Assembly (NCBI GenBank): GCA_910592205.1
Contig: CAJVPJ010000568.1
Location: 1 to 21,753 of the forward strand
Source of the DNA: Paraglomus occultum
Lineage: Eukaryota > Glomeromycota > Glomeromycetes > Paraglomerales > Paraglomeraceae
Reading direction: 5' to 3'
Length of the DNA: 21,753 bases
Shown here: one piece after another, positions 1-10,405 of the stretch
Layout of the letters: every line of letters starts with the position of its first letter
Numbering within the stretch: position 1 is the first letter of the stretch
Program-made: the position numbers and the translations under genes
The notes under the pieces: generated by a model
Told to the model about the DNA's origin: nothing
The model's input: the letters and a program-made list of their open reading frames with translations, nothing else
The model's database searches: none

Positions 1-201
1 AAGGTATTTACGTTATGATTAATACTATTACACAATTTATCCCCCTTTCTTTGTTCTTTGTTCTGGAGTCCTTTCTGTATCAGCCGTTGACTGAAGCCTT
101 GCCTTGCCTTGATTTGCGTCTTTTTAATTTTTGACACTTGTATAATAAGATAACGTGCAATTAAGATAACGCTCATATTACGACATTGTCAAATCATACA
201 G
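1..201 (+). other. Probable intron of the SPX-ankyrin-GDPD gene
   Basis: Exon 202-299 begins inside the SPX domain after an ACAG acceptor at 198-201 and needs two bases from an earlier exon to complete its first codon. No MKFGK-like start exon can be read in these 201 bases. The AAG|GTATTT at positions 1-9 could be the donor of the missing first exon, but a three-base tail proves nothing. Confidence 0.4.
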
Positions 202-3200
202 CCATTATATTTCTTACAAAGCGCTCAAGAAATCAATCAAGAGCGCCGCCGAAAAATCAAAGCAGACAAATAGAGCAATAGAAGATGACCTCGTGACAGG
301 TTTGTCTTAGCTTATTTTTCTTCTATTTCGTAATTTCGTTTGTGACGTAGCACAGTACGAATAGTCATGCATGTGTCAGTGAACATTTCCTAATTCCTTT
401 CTTACATCCATCCACCAATGTTTAGACTTCATATTCGATCTGGATCGCGAGCTCGAAAAGGTCGAGTCGTTCTTTGCCCGGAAACTGGACGATCTAAAGA
501 GACAGCATAAAAAGTATCGCTATGTCAGATCGCACGATCACGGCGAAGCCTTGGTGGCTTTAACAGAGACTATGAATTTAATTCACAATCTTCTGGTTTT
601 CGCCGATATTAACAAGAAAGGCTTTGCGAAAATTCTCAAGAAGTAAGCCTAAATTGAATCTTCTGATATCATTTTTAGTAACCGTAGATGAAGTTCTTTA
701 GAAAGATCTTTTTCAAAACAAACAAAGTTCTTACAATTTTGACACAAAAAAAAGGATACTTTCTCAACGGTTACGGAAATACAGGACGTCCATCAATTAC
801 AGATGGATTTACTCACATTAATTACATCTATACCTACTTAAAGGTTCGACAAGAAGCTCTGTAAGTCAATACAGAGCACATATCTTCGGACCAAGGTATG
901 GCATGCTGTAAATGTTCATTGATTCGACGTAAGGAAGTCTGTCGTTAGTCAACGCTATTTATTTTGCATCAGGTCGATGTTTGCTCCTTTGCGAGCGACA
1001 ACGCTTTGGCAGAAATACTCGAATCGATTGAGAAATCTCAGGATTTGCTTCGGCAGATGGCACAACAAGAGAATTCCGAATATTCTCCTAGTCGAGATGT
1101 CCGATTATCAGCAGATCAGAACGATATCTTTCTAGATGTTTTCGAACATGACGACGTCGATACGCTGAAACAGATAGAAAATATGCCTGTTGTCGTGGGC
1201 GAACAGAAAATGACAACGGATAAGGTATGTTATGCTGTTATAATCCGTTCATCTCTGCTCGCTCCAACGGTATGTTCATATGCTTCTATATTACAGACAC
1301 TGTTTTCTATGCTTTCCAAAGCATGTCAACAGCGTGCGTTGAAGTGTATAAGATTCTTAGTTGAATTCGGCGCACCACTAATGGACGCCGATGATATTAA
1401 CGAACGGTCAATTATCCATAAACTGGTTATACATGGTGGCATTCTCCATACTGGCCGCGCGTCACCCACGATAAAGAACGCGATTACACCTGACCAGTTA
1501 TTATCTTTGTCTCGCTCACCAGTGGACAATAATTTCAGAAATGTGGCAAATGGTGATAGCGGGTCCTTTACGTCGGATGCTGATCAGGATGATCCCGAGA
1601 TAATTTCTATTATTCTAGAAGGTTTGAAAGGCAATCAGGTTTTGCAATCTAATACCAAAGATACTTCTGGGAGACGTCCATTGCATTACGCAATGGCTAA
1701 TGGATACGTGAAGATCATACAAGTATTATTGGAGCATCTGACCAAAACTGAACAATTTTCCTTACACCACGATCATAATGATGATACGTGGTTTGATAAT
1801 GATGGTTATACACCATTTTTCTACGGCATACTCCATGGAAGAACAGAGGCAGTAAAATGCATGATCGACATGGGAGAGATAACAGACATCAGTACCATCA
1901 CAACTCGCTCGCCCAACCATGCAGTCTATACGCCTCTTAATCCTTTTGCTAAAAATGAACCGCACTCTCCACTGGCTATGGCTTGTAAACTGGGCTATCC
2001 CGCGATGACTGAACTGCTACTTGACTATGGTGCTGATCCCGACGCTGAAGACGAGTATGGAGAAACTCCATTACATTTCGCGGCAAGGAATGGATATGCT
2101 GAGTGTGTCAAACTGCTCGTCGGATTCGAAAACGGGAAGGGAGAAGTTATAAGAAAGAAGGCTAATATGGAGATCAAAGAAAAGCTGTGTGGACGGACAG
2201 CTTTGCTCTTAGCTGGTAAGTATACTATGTGTAATGCGACGTGTTGAAGTTTTTTCGGGTTCACTAAAACGAAGAGTTTAATTATAATGTAAATTCGGTA
2301 TTAATAATTTTTTGTTTTCTTGCTCTTGAATTGTCTACACATAGCAATAGAAGGACATCTCGAAATAGTCGATACCCTAATAAAGGCTGGCGCTGATAAA
2401 GACTCTACGGACTTCTCCGAATGGACTGCACATGTACACGCCACTTTCCGCGGTCACGTAGAAGTTCAACAACTTCTTCGGCCTTCTACACCTTACGATA
2501 TAAAGCATTCCCCAGTGCCATCGGTAAACGAGGGTATGGAAACAAATAAAGGAGGCGTAGCTGAACGTATCTATGGCCATAGATTTTTACAAGGCCAATC
2601 AATGGTATCCGTCACCATTGGAACATTTGATACAAGAAAGCACATCACACCAGTGCAGATCAATAACATGGCGGTTCCCCCAAACTCTATAATACCGTCA
2701 ATGTCCACGTCTCTCATAGTCTCTGCAAAAAATGCTGTCGGAGAGCCAAGGGTCATAGATCTTCCAGTTAAGGACCATTCAGAGTCGATTGTATTTTACT
2801 CGGACAATATCGACGATGTAACATTGAATTTTGATTTGGTACCTACATACGGTACCAAGAAGCAGTTGATTGGGCGTGCGACTGCTCTGCTGTCTTCAAT
2901 AAAGACATCCGACACTGAGAAGGCGCCTCTTATGGGATCAGTAACTGTCCCTATACTCGGAGCCGGATCCTTGGAAGTGATCGGAAAAATCATATTCTGT
3001 TTTTTGGTAGTAAACCCCTATAGTCATCCCAGTTTGAGCGTGGACAGTAAACATACATATTGGAAATCGTTGACAACCAAGGTCATTGGTCACCGTGGAA
3101 TGGGCATGAACCAACTGTCACACAAACTTCAGTTGGGAGAAAACACTGTGATGAGCTTCGTCACTGCGGCGTCCTTGGGAGCAGAGTACGTCGAATTCGG

Positions 3201-4363
3201 TAAGGATGCACCTCACTTTGCTTTAAATTGTTTACTTACATCCCGATGTAGACTTGAATATTTATTGTTTGTTTGATTCTTAGACGTACAACTTACAAAG
3301 GACCACGTTCCAGTCCTTTACCATGATTGGACAATAACCGAAACAGGTTATGATATCCCGATTCACGCAATCACGCTGGGGCAGTTTCTAAGCCTCAAGA
3401 ACGATTATGCTTCGCAGACTGCGAATGGTAATGGAACGGATAACGGTGCAACTACAATACTCCCATCTGCAGACAAAGCTACAAATGGGATATCCGGTAC
3501 CAAAAATAATAAAGATACCGCTCATGTGACTAAAAAGCTTCGACGGTCTAACAGTCTCGGAGTAATGACAGCCAAAAACGTTCTAAAATCGGCGCATGAC
3601 GTGAAAATAAAAGGCAACGGGGCCAATAGCATTCAAGCACCATTCACAACTTTAGACGAAACGTTCAAGGTATTGAATATCTCTCCATTCTTTTGATAAG
3701 GTTGTTTGTTTACAAAACCAAATATTAATATGACTGTTCGGTGCTATGAATCACAATGCAGAAAGTACCACTTCATATTGGTTTCAATATAGAAGTAAAA
3801 TACCCGATGATTGATGAGGCCGAATTGGAAGGTCTCCCAACATACAATATAGAACTCAACGTTTTCGTGGACGCCATTCTCGATGTAGTCTACGATCATA
3901 CTGCCCAAAACCGGAACATAATATTTTCGTCCTTCCACCCCGACATATGCCAACTTCTAGCTGTCAAACAGCCAAATTATCCGGTATTTTTTCTATCTGA
4001 CGTCGGAACAGTGAGTATAGCAGATGCACGTTCCAAATCCATTCAACGTGCCATTAGATTCGCGAAATCAGCAGATTTATTGGGTATCGTAATCCGCTCC
4101 GATCCCGCGTTGGAAGCTCCTCAGTTAATAAAAACTATTAAGGAGACGGGACTTTTGGTGTTTACCTATGGAGCTAGGAACAATGACGTTGAATGTGCTA
4201 AATTTCAAAAGAAACTTGGAGTTGATGCAGTAATTGTGGTGAGTAAGATGAACAAGCTACAGTTATTGTATCTTTTGACAGTATGTATAAATATAGTAAC
4301 CGACCATACTCTTTCTAGGATTCTGTCGTAGCTGTTAGAAACGGCTTACAGCATAACGATTGA
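202..4363 (+). CDS. GDE1: SPX-ankyrin-GDPD glycerophosphocholine phosphodiesterase (Gde1-like), 5' partial
   Basis: By family, this hydrolyses glycerophosphocholine to choline and glycerol-3-phosphate in the cytosol and is tied to phosphate homeostasis through its SPX domain. My exons are <202-299, 426-642, 844-895, 973-1224, 1297-2215, 2345-3199, 3284-3669, 3762-4238 and 4319-4363, giving about 1099 residues here. The first SPX exon (the MKFGK-type start) is not visible and lies upstream of the window. The SPX domain shows HYISYKALKKSIK and NKKGFAKILKKFDKK, the lysine clusters that bind inositol pyrophosphates. About seven ankyrin repeats follow (bases 1297-2490), then a Gde1-type middle domain, then the GDPD. 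The GDPD keeps GHRG, GENT, EFDVQL (split by the 3200-3283 intron), YHDW and a later E in FNIEVKYP, so it looks catalytically intact. That favours Gde1 over the degenerate Pho81 paralogue. Intron 1225-1296 is 72 bp without a stop, so it could be mistaken for coding. An AATAAA lies at 4510-4515. Confidence 0.93.
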
Positions 4364-6090
4364 AATAATAGTTGTACATTTCGTAATAGATTTAGACGTA
4401 GTATATTTGATTTTGTAATGACTTTTTTTTTGGTTATTATTATCGAGGCGTTAATTTATGAACACGTAAGATTGATAACTTTAGGTAATATATAATTGGC
4501 ATGGATCCGAATAAAAACATCTATTCCGGAACCATAAAATAATCCGAGATAATCATGTTGAACAGAGCCACACGGTTTATTGGCATTTTTATTTGCACCA
4601 TACGCGTAAATAATGTTCCGTTCGGACGAGTCGAAGCTTTATATTTCCCTCAAATTCGCTTTTTGCTAATTACAATGGGTAGTTTTATTAATTGCCTTTT
4701 TCAAGTCTTGAAACCCCCATATTCCTTCACGTTTTGCGGTTGAATCTAGGAAATTGTTTTTCGTATGCTAATTTTAATGTCTTTTACTCCCCAAATTGGG
4801 AACTTTGCACATTGGTGCCTTTGTGTCTAATAAAGAACCCTTTAAGGTTGGCGCACACTGATGACTATTTGATCGAATTTGAATGAGCGCGTCCATTGAT
4901 TAAATAGAAATTGCAAAAGGAATTGATCTGCACTAACAAGAAATTACTATTACTAAGACTTGTCTAAATGAAATAGAAACATATTGTTGGGTTAATAGAG
5001 GGGACTCTTCCGGGAAGAACAGCAGTAAAACCGAGGTTGCTGAGTTCATGACGTTCACTAACACCAAGTTTTGGGTCCTTCTCTTTGAGCAAAGCACCCA
5101 TTTCGGGCGCTGTAGTAAAATGGTTGCTTTATATTTATACAATAATGCATGCCTTATATGATTACCATTCTGTGAAGAAACATCCATGGAACCAAGCACA
5201 AACTCTGGTTCTTGGATGGCTTGGTTTTCTTGCGCGATGAAAATCGATTTCGCGAATCAGGCCAATAGATGTGAAACCAAAGTGATATTTAAATATGAAA
5301 AGTTACGTCGTGAAAGGTTAAATGTGGTGTTGCTTTTATTTGTCCTATTTGTAAACAAACGCGAGCTGATCAGTGGTACAAATTTTACTAAAAGAATCAC
5401 AATATATTAATATTAGATCACAACATGCAGCATGTCTTCCCGTCTGTCAACAAAAAAAAGAAATGAAAAAAATGACGATTGTAGAAACGCGAGAACCCGT
5501 GAATATATTTAAAAATGAAGATATGGACGCCGCTGAGGAATGAAAACGGCGCGCGAAGGAGGTAGAAGAACTACCACACGGAAGGTGACCAGATCAATTC
5601 CCCTTTTCAAAGAAGAGTTTTGTTGTCCTCGAACGCTTAGTGTTAGATTGGTAATAAGTGACAATCCACAATCTATGTCGCCTGCAAACGAAAATCAGAT
5701 CATATGGATAGAAGGTGGCGAATGAAGTTGAATAAGTCTTAATAAGAAAATAACGCGTTGAGAAATAATAATTAACTATCCTAATGCCACTCGATCGATC
5801 ACGAGACAAGTATTATGACCGATCTTGCCGTTATACGGATTAATGCTTTAAAATATAACGGAATATTCAGGGAAAGAATTTATCGTTTCAGAGTAAATGG
5901 ATACTCGTTTATTAATAAGAAAATAAAGGAATCGAACGTCTTCGATATAAGGAATTTGATCTTGAACACTGCGAACACTAAATTGAACACTGAACACTCA
6001 GAACACACCGATGCTAAACGACTTCTAAGCTGCTTATATACTTTATCATCTACTAATTGATCTATTTTTAGCATCGTTCTAATTTCTAAT
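4364..6090. other. Gene-poor intergenic region downstream of the GDE1-like gene
   Basis: This holds the 3' end of the GDE1-like transcript (AATAAA at 4510-4515) and about 1.5 kb of AT-rich DNA. Short open frames of 60-90 codons occur on both strands. None has a recognisable domain, a credible start context or splice signals that extend it. I found no tRNA or other RNA gene. Confidence 0.5.
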
Positions 6091-6099
6091 ACGATCACT

Positions 6100-6650
6100 A
6101 TTGTTTGGTGGCGTGATTGGCAGTGGGTAAATATCCCTTTTTGACGTAATTGATAAATCAGGTTAAACCACGAGCCGCGGGTGTTTTTGGACGGCCTCCC
6201 CAGTGTTGGCCAAATCAATTGGGATGAAATCTTCCACAAACATTGACTGTGACATTCTATGGATGGCTACATGGGAGAGACTCCCTTTGGGTAGCACCCA
6301 TAGCTCCAGACAATACTGGCTTCTCATGGTGCCCCAATGAAGAACACAGCACAATAACACCTTCTCCACCAATGCCACATAGCAATAGCACAATCACTGT
6401 GGAACACCACCCACATGATCTTTATATCCTACAGCCTGACTTCTCTGAACAACAGCTTCGTCTCCTCCGTTGCATACAATCAGCAACACTATCCTCTCTC
6501 TGGAACGCCTTTACCACAAGGGCATTCGGACATTATAATAACCCCACTCTCTCATTCAGACATCATACAAACGTTTCTTAACCGCATGTTAACAATACAC
6601 ACAGATCCAGGTACCCCTTGGATCTCCATACATCCCCCCTCATAACCATC
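6100..6650 (+). repeat. Compositionally distinct block, possible SINE or decayed transposon
   Basis: This stretch is clearly richer in G and C than the AT-rich flanks and is full of C/A-rich runs. Near its left edge, TGGCGTGATTGG (about 6108) resembles a pol III A box. AGGTTAAACCAC (about 6161) loosely resembles a B box roughly 50 bp later, the arrangement of a tRNA-derived SINE head. The right side passes into a T/A-rich stretch (6655-6690). Open frames of 76-112 codons overlap here in several frames without any recognisable domain. The SINE reading is weak: the B-box match is imperfect and I see no target-site duplication. A decayed coding fragment of a transposon is the alternative. Confidence 0.25.
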
Positions 6651-6923
6651 CGCCGTTTATTCTCTTAATTTAATTTGTAAAAGATAAAAACAGCTTAAAC
6701 TGGGCTTTAGCGAGCACCTCGTTGTGAATAAAAGTTCCTCGCGATAGTCATTAAAGAATAACTTTTTTGTTGTACATATCGTATCAGTTACTGAACATTA
6801 TACGACCGGCGGTAGTTATATTATTGATTGCAGTTACAGTCAGCGTGGTCTATTTTGTGTTTCGGCTGACATTCTGCACGTAAAGTTTACCATATTAATA
6901 TTGAAAACTATGCATCGTAATAC

Positions 6924-7221
6924 TAGGCCTGTTCAATTCTGTTCCGTTCTGTTCCGTTCTGTTCCGTTCCAATTTGTGCCGATCCCTGATTGGCGGATTA
7001 AAAATCACATGATGGGAACAGATGGGAACAACAAATTTGCAGTTCCTATCTGTTCCCATCCTCATACCACACACGTTTCATTAATAAGCGTAAAAAATAA
7101 AAGGTTATGTTGCGCAAAAGGGTTCTAATGGCTTCCCTCAATTCTCACGGATTTTGATTGGTTGACACAATTTTGCCGTCGATCGGAACGGAACGGAATA
7201 GAATTGAACAGGACAGGCCTA
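6924..7221. mobile_element. MITE-like non-autonomous DNA transposon with terminal inverted repeats
   Basis: Both ends carry the same sequence in opposite orientation: TAGGCCTG then TTCAATTCTGTTCCGTTC at the left (6924 onward), and the reverse complement of TAGGCCTGTCCTGTTCAATT at the right (ending 7221), differing by a 4-base indel and a few substitutions. The left arm extends into three tandem copies of the 10-mer GTTCCGTTC[TC] (6941-6970). The right arm mirrors this with CGGAACGGAACGGAAT (7185-7200). The flanks read ..AATAC and CTATAC.., compatible with a TA target duplication as in Tc1/mariner elements, although this is only two bases. No transposase frame exists inside the element of about 298 bp, so it would be mobilised in trans. 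Confidence 0.75.
7011..7060. repeat. Internal hairpin of the MITE-like element
   Basis: Two tandem GATGGGAACA units (7011-7030) face an inverted copy, GTTCCTATCTGTTCCCATC (7042-7060). The 19-base arms differ at one position and enclose about 12 bases. The arms share the GGAAC/GTTCC core with the terminal repeats, so the element appears to be built from one short motif. A stem-loop of this kind suits foldback-type MITEs. Confidence 0.7.
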
Positions 7222-7723
7222 CTATACACCACATAATTATGGCAATGGATAAATACCGCCGAGATTCTAGTGCATAAGCAAGAATAGTTCCGTAGCAAAT
7301 GATATCTTCGGTCCCACTTTTACTTTCGAACAATCTTATCTCTTATAATTGTCTTTTATTATTAGAATAGTTCTTCGAATTCACTGTTTACAATTGTAAA
7401 TTTATTTCATTCTCAGAAGGCGCAATCCTGGTAACTGAGTACAACGCCGGTCTTTATCAGAAAGTTATCGTCAATTTCATTATATTTCCGATATCTGGAT
7501 TGTTGCTAAATGCGTTTAGTGCGGCGAAAGTAAGCTTTTGAATTAATACCGTCAAAAGTAAGTGTTCTTGAAGTAGAATAACAATCTCTGACGAACACAA
7601 GACCGACTTACCGTCGTGAGTATTTGAAACCTAATTTAAGGTCACCCATCTTTTGTTTAGAATTCGCATAGTAACGTCTCGATTTAGGTCTCTCCCCCAC
7701 GTATTTGCCAAGATCGGTGTGCA
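7222..7723. other. Intergenic region upstream of the LRR gene
   Basis: About 500 bp of AT-rich DNA between the MITE-like element and the ATG at 7724. It must contain the promoter and 5' leader of the LRR gene, but I recognise no TATA box or other defined site. The last bases before the ATG (GTGCAATGTCG) give a start context with C at -3, which is not strong. Confidence 0.4.
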
Positions 7724-8638
7724 ATGTCGAACCAAACAGAAACATTAGAATCTCAACAAATATCAGTAGAAGAAGAGGATGAACGAGAGCACATTAATAT
7801 GATGTCATCAAAACCAGAGAGCGTTAATATTGATATACCTGATGCAACTGATGCACTTGAATTGAGAAATAGTGCGGCGGACTATTTGATGCTTGATCAA
7901 TATGAGAATGCTTTAAAACATCTTTGTAAATCTTTGAAATATGAACCAATCAATACATTAACATCAAGACTATTAGTATATGCACTTAAGCATGTTGTTA
8001 TTGATTATGATGTCAGAATATTAAATTTGACGGATTACCAACTTGGAGATACAGGAGTAATAGCTTTGGCATCATTTTTAAGATCAACTACCTTTCTTAC
8101 TTCTTTGGATCTTGGTGGTAATAAGATTGGGGATACAGGAGCAACAGCTTTGGCAATAGTTTTAAAATCAAATACTTCCCTGACCTCTTTGAATCTTTGT
8201 AATAATGAGATTGGGGATACAGGAGCAACAGCTTTGGCAATAATTTTAAAATCAAATACTTCCCTGACCTCTTTGAATCTTTGTAACAATGAGATTGGGG
8301 ATACAGGAGCAACAGCTTTTGCAAAAGCTTTAAAATCAAATACTTCCCTGATCTCTTTGAATTTTCAATATAATAAGATTGGAAATACAGGAGCAATAGC
8401 TTTGGCAATAGTTTTAAAACCAAATATTTCCCTGACCTCTTTGAATCTTCACAATAATGAGATTAAGGATATAGATACAGCTTTGGCAATAGTTTTATAC
8501 TCAAATACTTCCTCGATTTTTGACTGTGGGATATATTCGGAAAATGCTTCAAAATTAGGTCTTAAGTATAAGATTAAGATATATAATTACATTCTTATTG
8601 TAACAGCCAAGGTTCTTATGAGTTTAAATTTAGGTTGA
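7724..8638 (+). CDS. TPR and leucine-rich-repeat (RNI-like) protein
   Basis: Single-exon protein of 304 residues. Residues 1-45 are acidic and disordered. Residues about 46-90 form a TPR-like helical hairpin (SAADYLMLDQYENALKHL). From about residue 100 there are six ribonuclease-inhibitor-type LRRs of 28 residues, with the pattern L-x-S-L-x-L-x-x-N-x-I-G-D-T-G-A-x-A-L-A-x-x-L-K-S-N-T-S. Such LRRs bind proteins, and the family includes NLRC3-like and Ran-GAP-like proteins, but no partner or enzymatic role can be read here. After the sixth unit (about residue 265) the pattern breaks into an unrelated hydrophobic tail, which suggests erosion or truncation of a longer array. Codons are more AT-rich and simpler than in neighbouring genes. 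An AATAAA at 8708-8713 fits the 3' end. The start is the first in-frame ATG. Confidence 0.8.
   Translation: MSNQTETLESQQISVEEEDEREHINMMSSKPESVNIDIPDATDALELRNSAADYLMLDQYENALKHLCKSLKYEPINTLTSRLLVYALKHVVIDYDVRILNLTDYQLGDTGVIALASFLRSTTFLTSLDLGGNKIGDTGATALAIVLKSNTSLTSLNLCNNEIGDTGATALAIILKSNTSLTSLNLCNNEIGDTGATAFAKALKSNTSLISLNFQYNKIGNTGAIALAIVLKPNISLTSLNLHNNEIKDIDTALAIVLYSNTSSIFDCGIYSENASKLGLKYKIKIYNYILIVTAKVLMSLNLG
8045..8500 (+). repeat. Tandem 84-bp coding repeats (LRR units)
   Basis: Units start at 8045, 8129, 8213, 8297, 8381 and 8465, exactly 84 bp apart, each encoding one 28-residue LRR. The units at 8129 and 8213 differ at only two bases. The outer units are more diverged, and the last has lost three bases in its first half. 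This is coding minisatellite growth by unequal exchange. The open frames on the opposite strand here are an artefact of the repeats. Confidence 0.85.
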
Positions 8639-10405
8639 TTTATTGTTTTACATATATTTGAATACTGTAGCAGGTAGCAGTTAATTTGGTTTATTTAACA
8701 TAATGATAATAAAAAGCATACATAATTAACGTATGCTCATCTTCATGTTAGACATGATAACTGAAATTCAACATTAACTACTCTGCAGATGGAATATGTT
8801 ACAGTGAAACCTGTTTGGGACAAAAATATGCGCACTTTTACATTTAAGATATTGATAACGTATTGTTAAACCCACAATAAATTAATATTAAAGTAAGCAT
8901 TATTCCATTTGCAGCTTAAGAATCCGGTTGAACAGATATAATATCAAATTACAATATATTTTTGCAGAAGCGCATCCCACGCTTTTTTCTACGTTTTTCA
9001 GTGTCACCGCACTATGAGAGGATATACACTCGTACCCCGTTTATATCCCTACTCATTATGTTATATCCCAACCCGCTTATATCCCCATTGTGAGGTGAAA
9101 CAAAAGGGAGATATAAACAGTGTGTGACTGTATCATCCGAGCATAATGGTTTTCTTCCAGTATGCAACAGTCCAATTACTTCTTTCCACTGCACTGCCCA
9201 ATCAGGTCGAACTTTTTTAATTTTTTCCAAAATATGGAGCTTTTTTAAAGAAACGCCAATCATCCAAAGAAGGTGTGCTGTGGCTAATACTAATGAAAGT
9301 AACCAAATTACCGACAGAGCCGTTTATCGTATATCCGGTCGAATGATTATATTAATGACGAGAGAAAGAAAGAAGTGTGATTCGATTTCAAAAGGCATCG
9401 TTATTTAATAGATTACAAGAAACATGAGTTTTGATGTAGGATTTAATTCGCTTACGCTTTATATACCTTTACGACGCTGAAAAACGAAACGTCTGGGAAA
9501 AATCGAACGAAGTACAGTCCTCACCTTATGACTTTTGTACACTTAAAGGAAAGACGTTTCGCATTACCTTGCCATGTAACGGACATTTTATATGGCGTGA
9601 AAAGTGAGGACAACGTTTGGCGTGCGTTAGATGTGTAAGGCCAAACATCATTGTTCCGTAGTGCATATATTCATAATATGATTGTTGTGAACCTACATAT
9701 TGAGAATTTTCGAAGCGCATCAAATGTATAGATGTGGTCAATTCTCATCCCATCGCGTCGTCTAAATTTATGGTTTCTGATCTAGTATTTGTATATCAGA
9801 CCAAGAATATTTGATTTTGCGCTTTTAAACATAATATGTGAGCCAGTACGTATAGAGCTAAGATTTTATAAGACAAAGGCATAAATAAAAACAAACTTCC
9901 CATGTTAATGCGTCATAATTATTCGTACCTCACAGCGTGAAACAAAGATGACCCAAATATTATTTACCCCTGTTCTTTGTGAGTCTAAACATAACTTGAG
10001 AATGTGACAGCAGTCATTTGTATGTGTCTGGAAGAGAGAACCGCCACCGCTCATTGTTCGGGAAACTTCTGTGAAAATCATTCAACATATTCACATGATA
10101 AATAAGGCATATGAAAGAGCGATCTTATTATTAATTATATTGTTATTATTATGTGATTGTGTGATTAATCGAAATTTTAAGTTTGAGAAAATTTGAAACT
10201 TAACCGTTTCGGGAAAAGAGTTTTTTAATTTTAAAAGGTTAAGCAATCCGATCACAGCAGATTTATATAATGGCCGTGCAGTTCGGCAAAAGGAAACTTC
10301 TCATTTCAGAGAGAGAATAGCGTATACGGTGTAATATATCATTATTGTTATTGATTATAAAGGACGTTTATAACAGAATAATATATACAAATAACAACAA
10401 CGAAT
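8639..10405. other. Gene-poor intergenic region between LRR and kinase genes
   Basis: About 1.77 kb, AT-rich. It begins with the LRR gene's 3' UTR and ends with the 5' region of the kinase gene. The 9-mer TTATATCCC occurs three times in the plus orientation (9041, 9061, 9077), with a related inverted GAGATATAA at about 9108, a possible transposon-end remnant. An 83-codon minus-strand frame (9012-9263) matches no family I know. I see no RNA gene. Confidence 0.45.

Noticed and set aside
4555-4886. Two overlapping short plus-strand frames downstream of the GDE1-like gene
   Set aside because: They are small and hydrophobic from AT-rich codons, with no motif and no homologous feature. They look like chance frames.
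8035-8423. Long minus-strand open frames opposite the LRR repeats
   Set aside because: They exist only because the 84-bp unit is repeated in phase and lacks stops on the other strand. The plus-strand frame has the LRR and TPR motifs.
8045-8500. Possible CRISPR array from regular repeats
   Set aside because: The repeats are contiguous 84-bp coding units with no unique spacers, in a eukaryotic gene.
9012-9263. Minus-strand frame beginning MIGVSLKKLHILEKIKK, considered as a transposase fragment
   Set aside because: It contains one protein-like patch but no recognisable motif, extension or terminal repeats, so it is not supportable as a gene.
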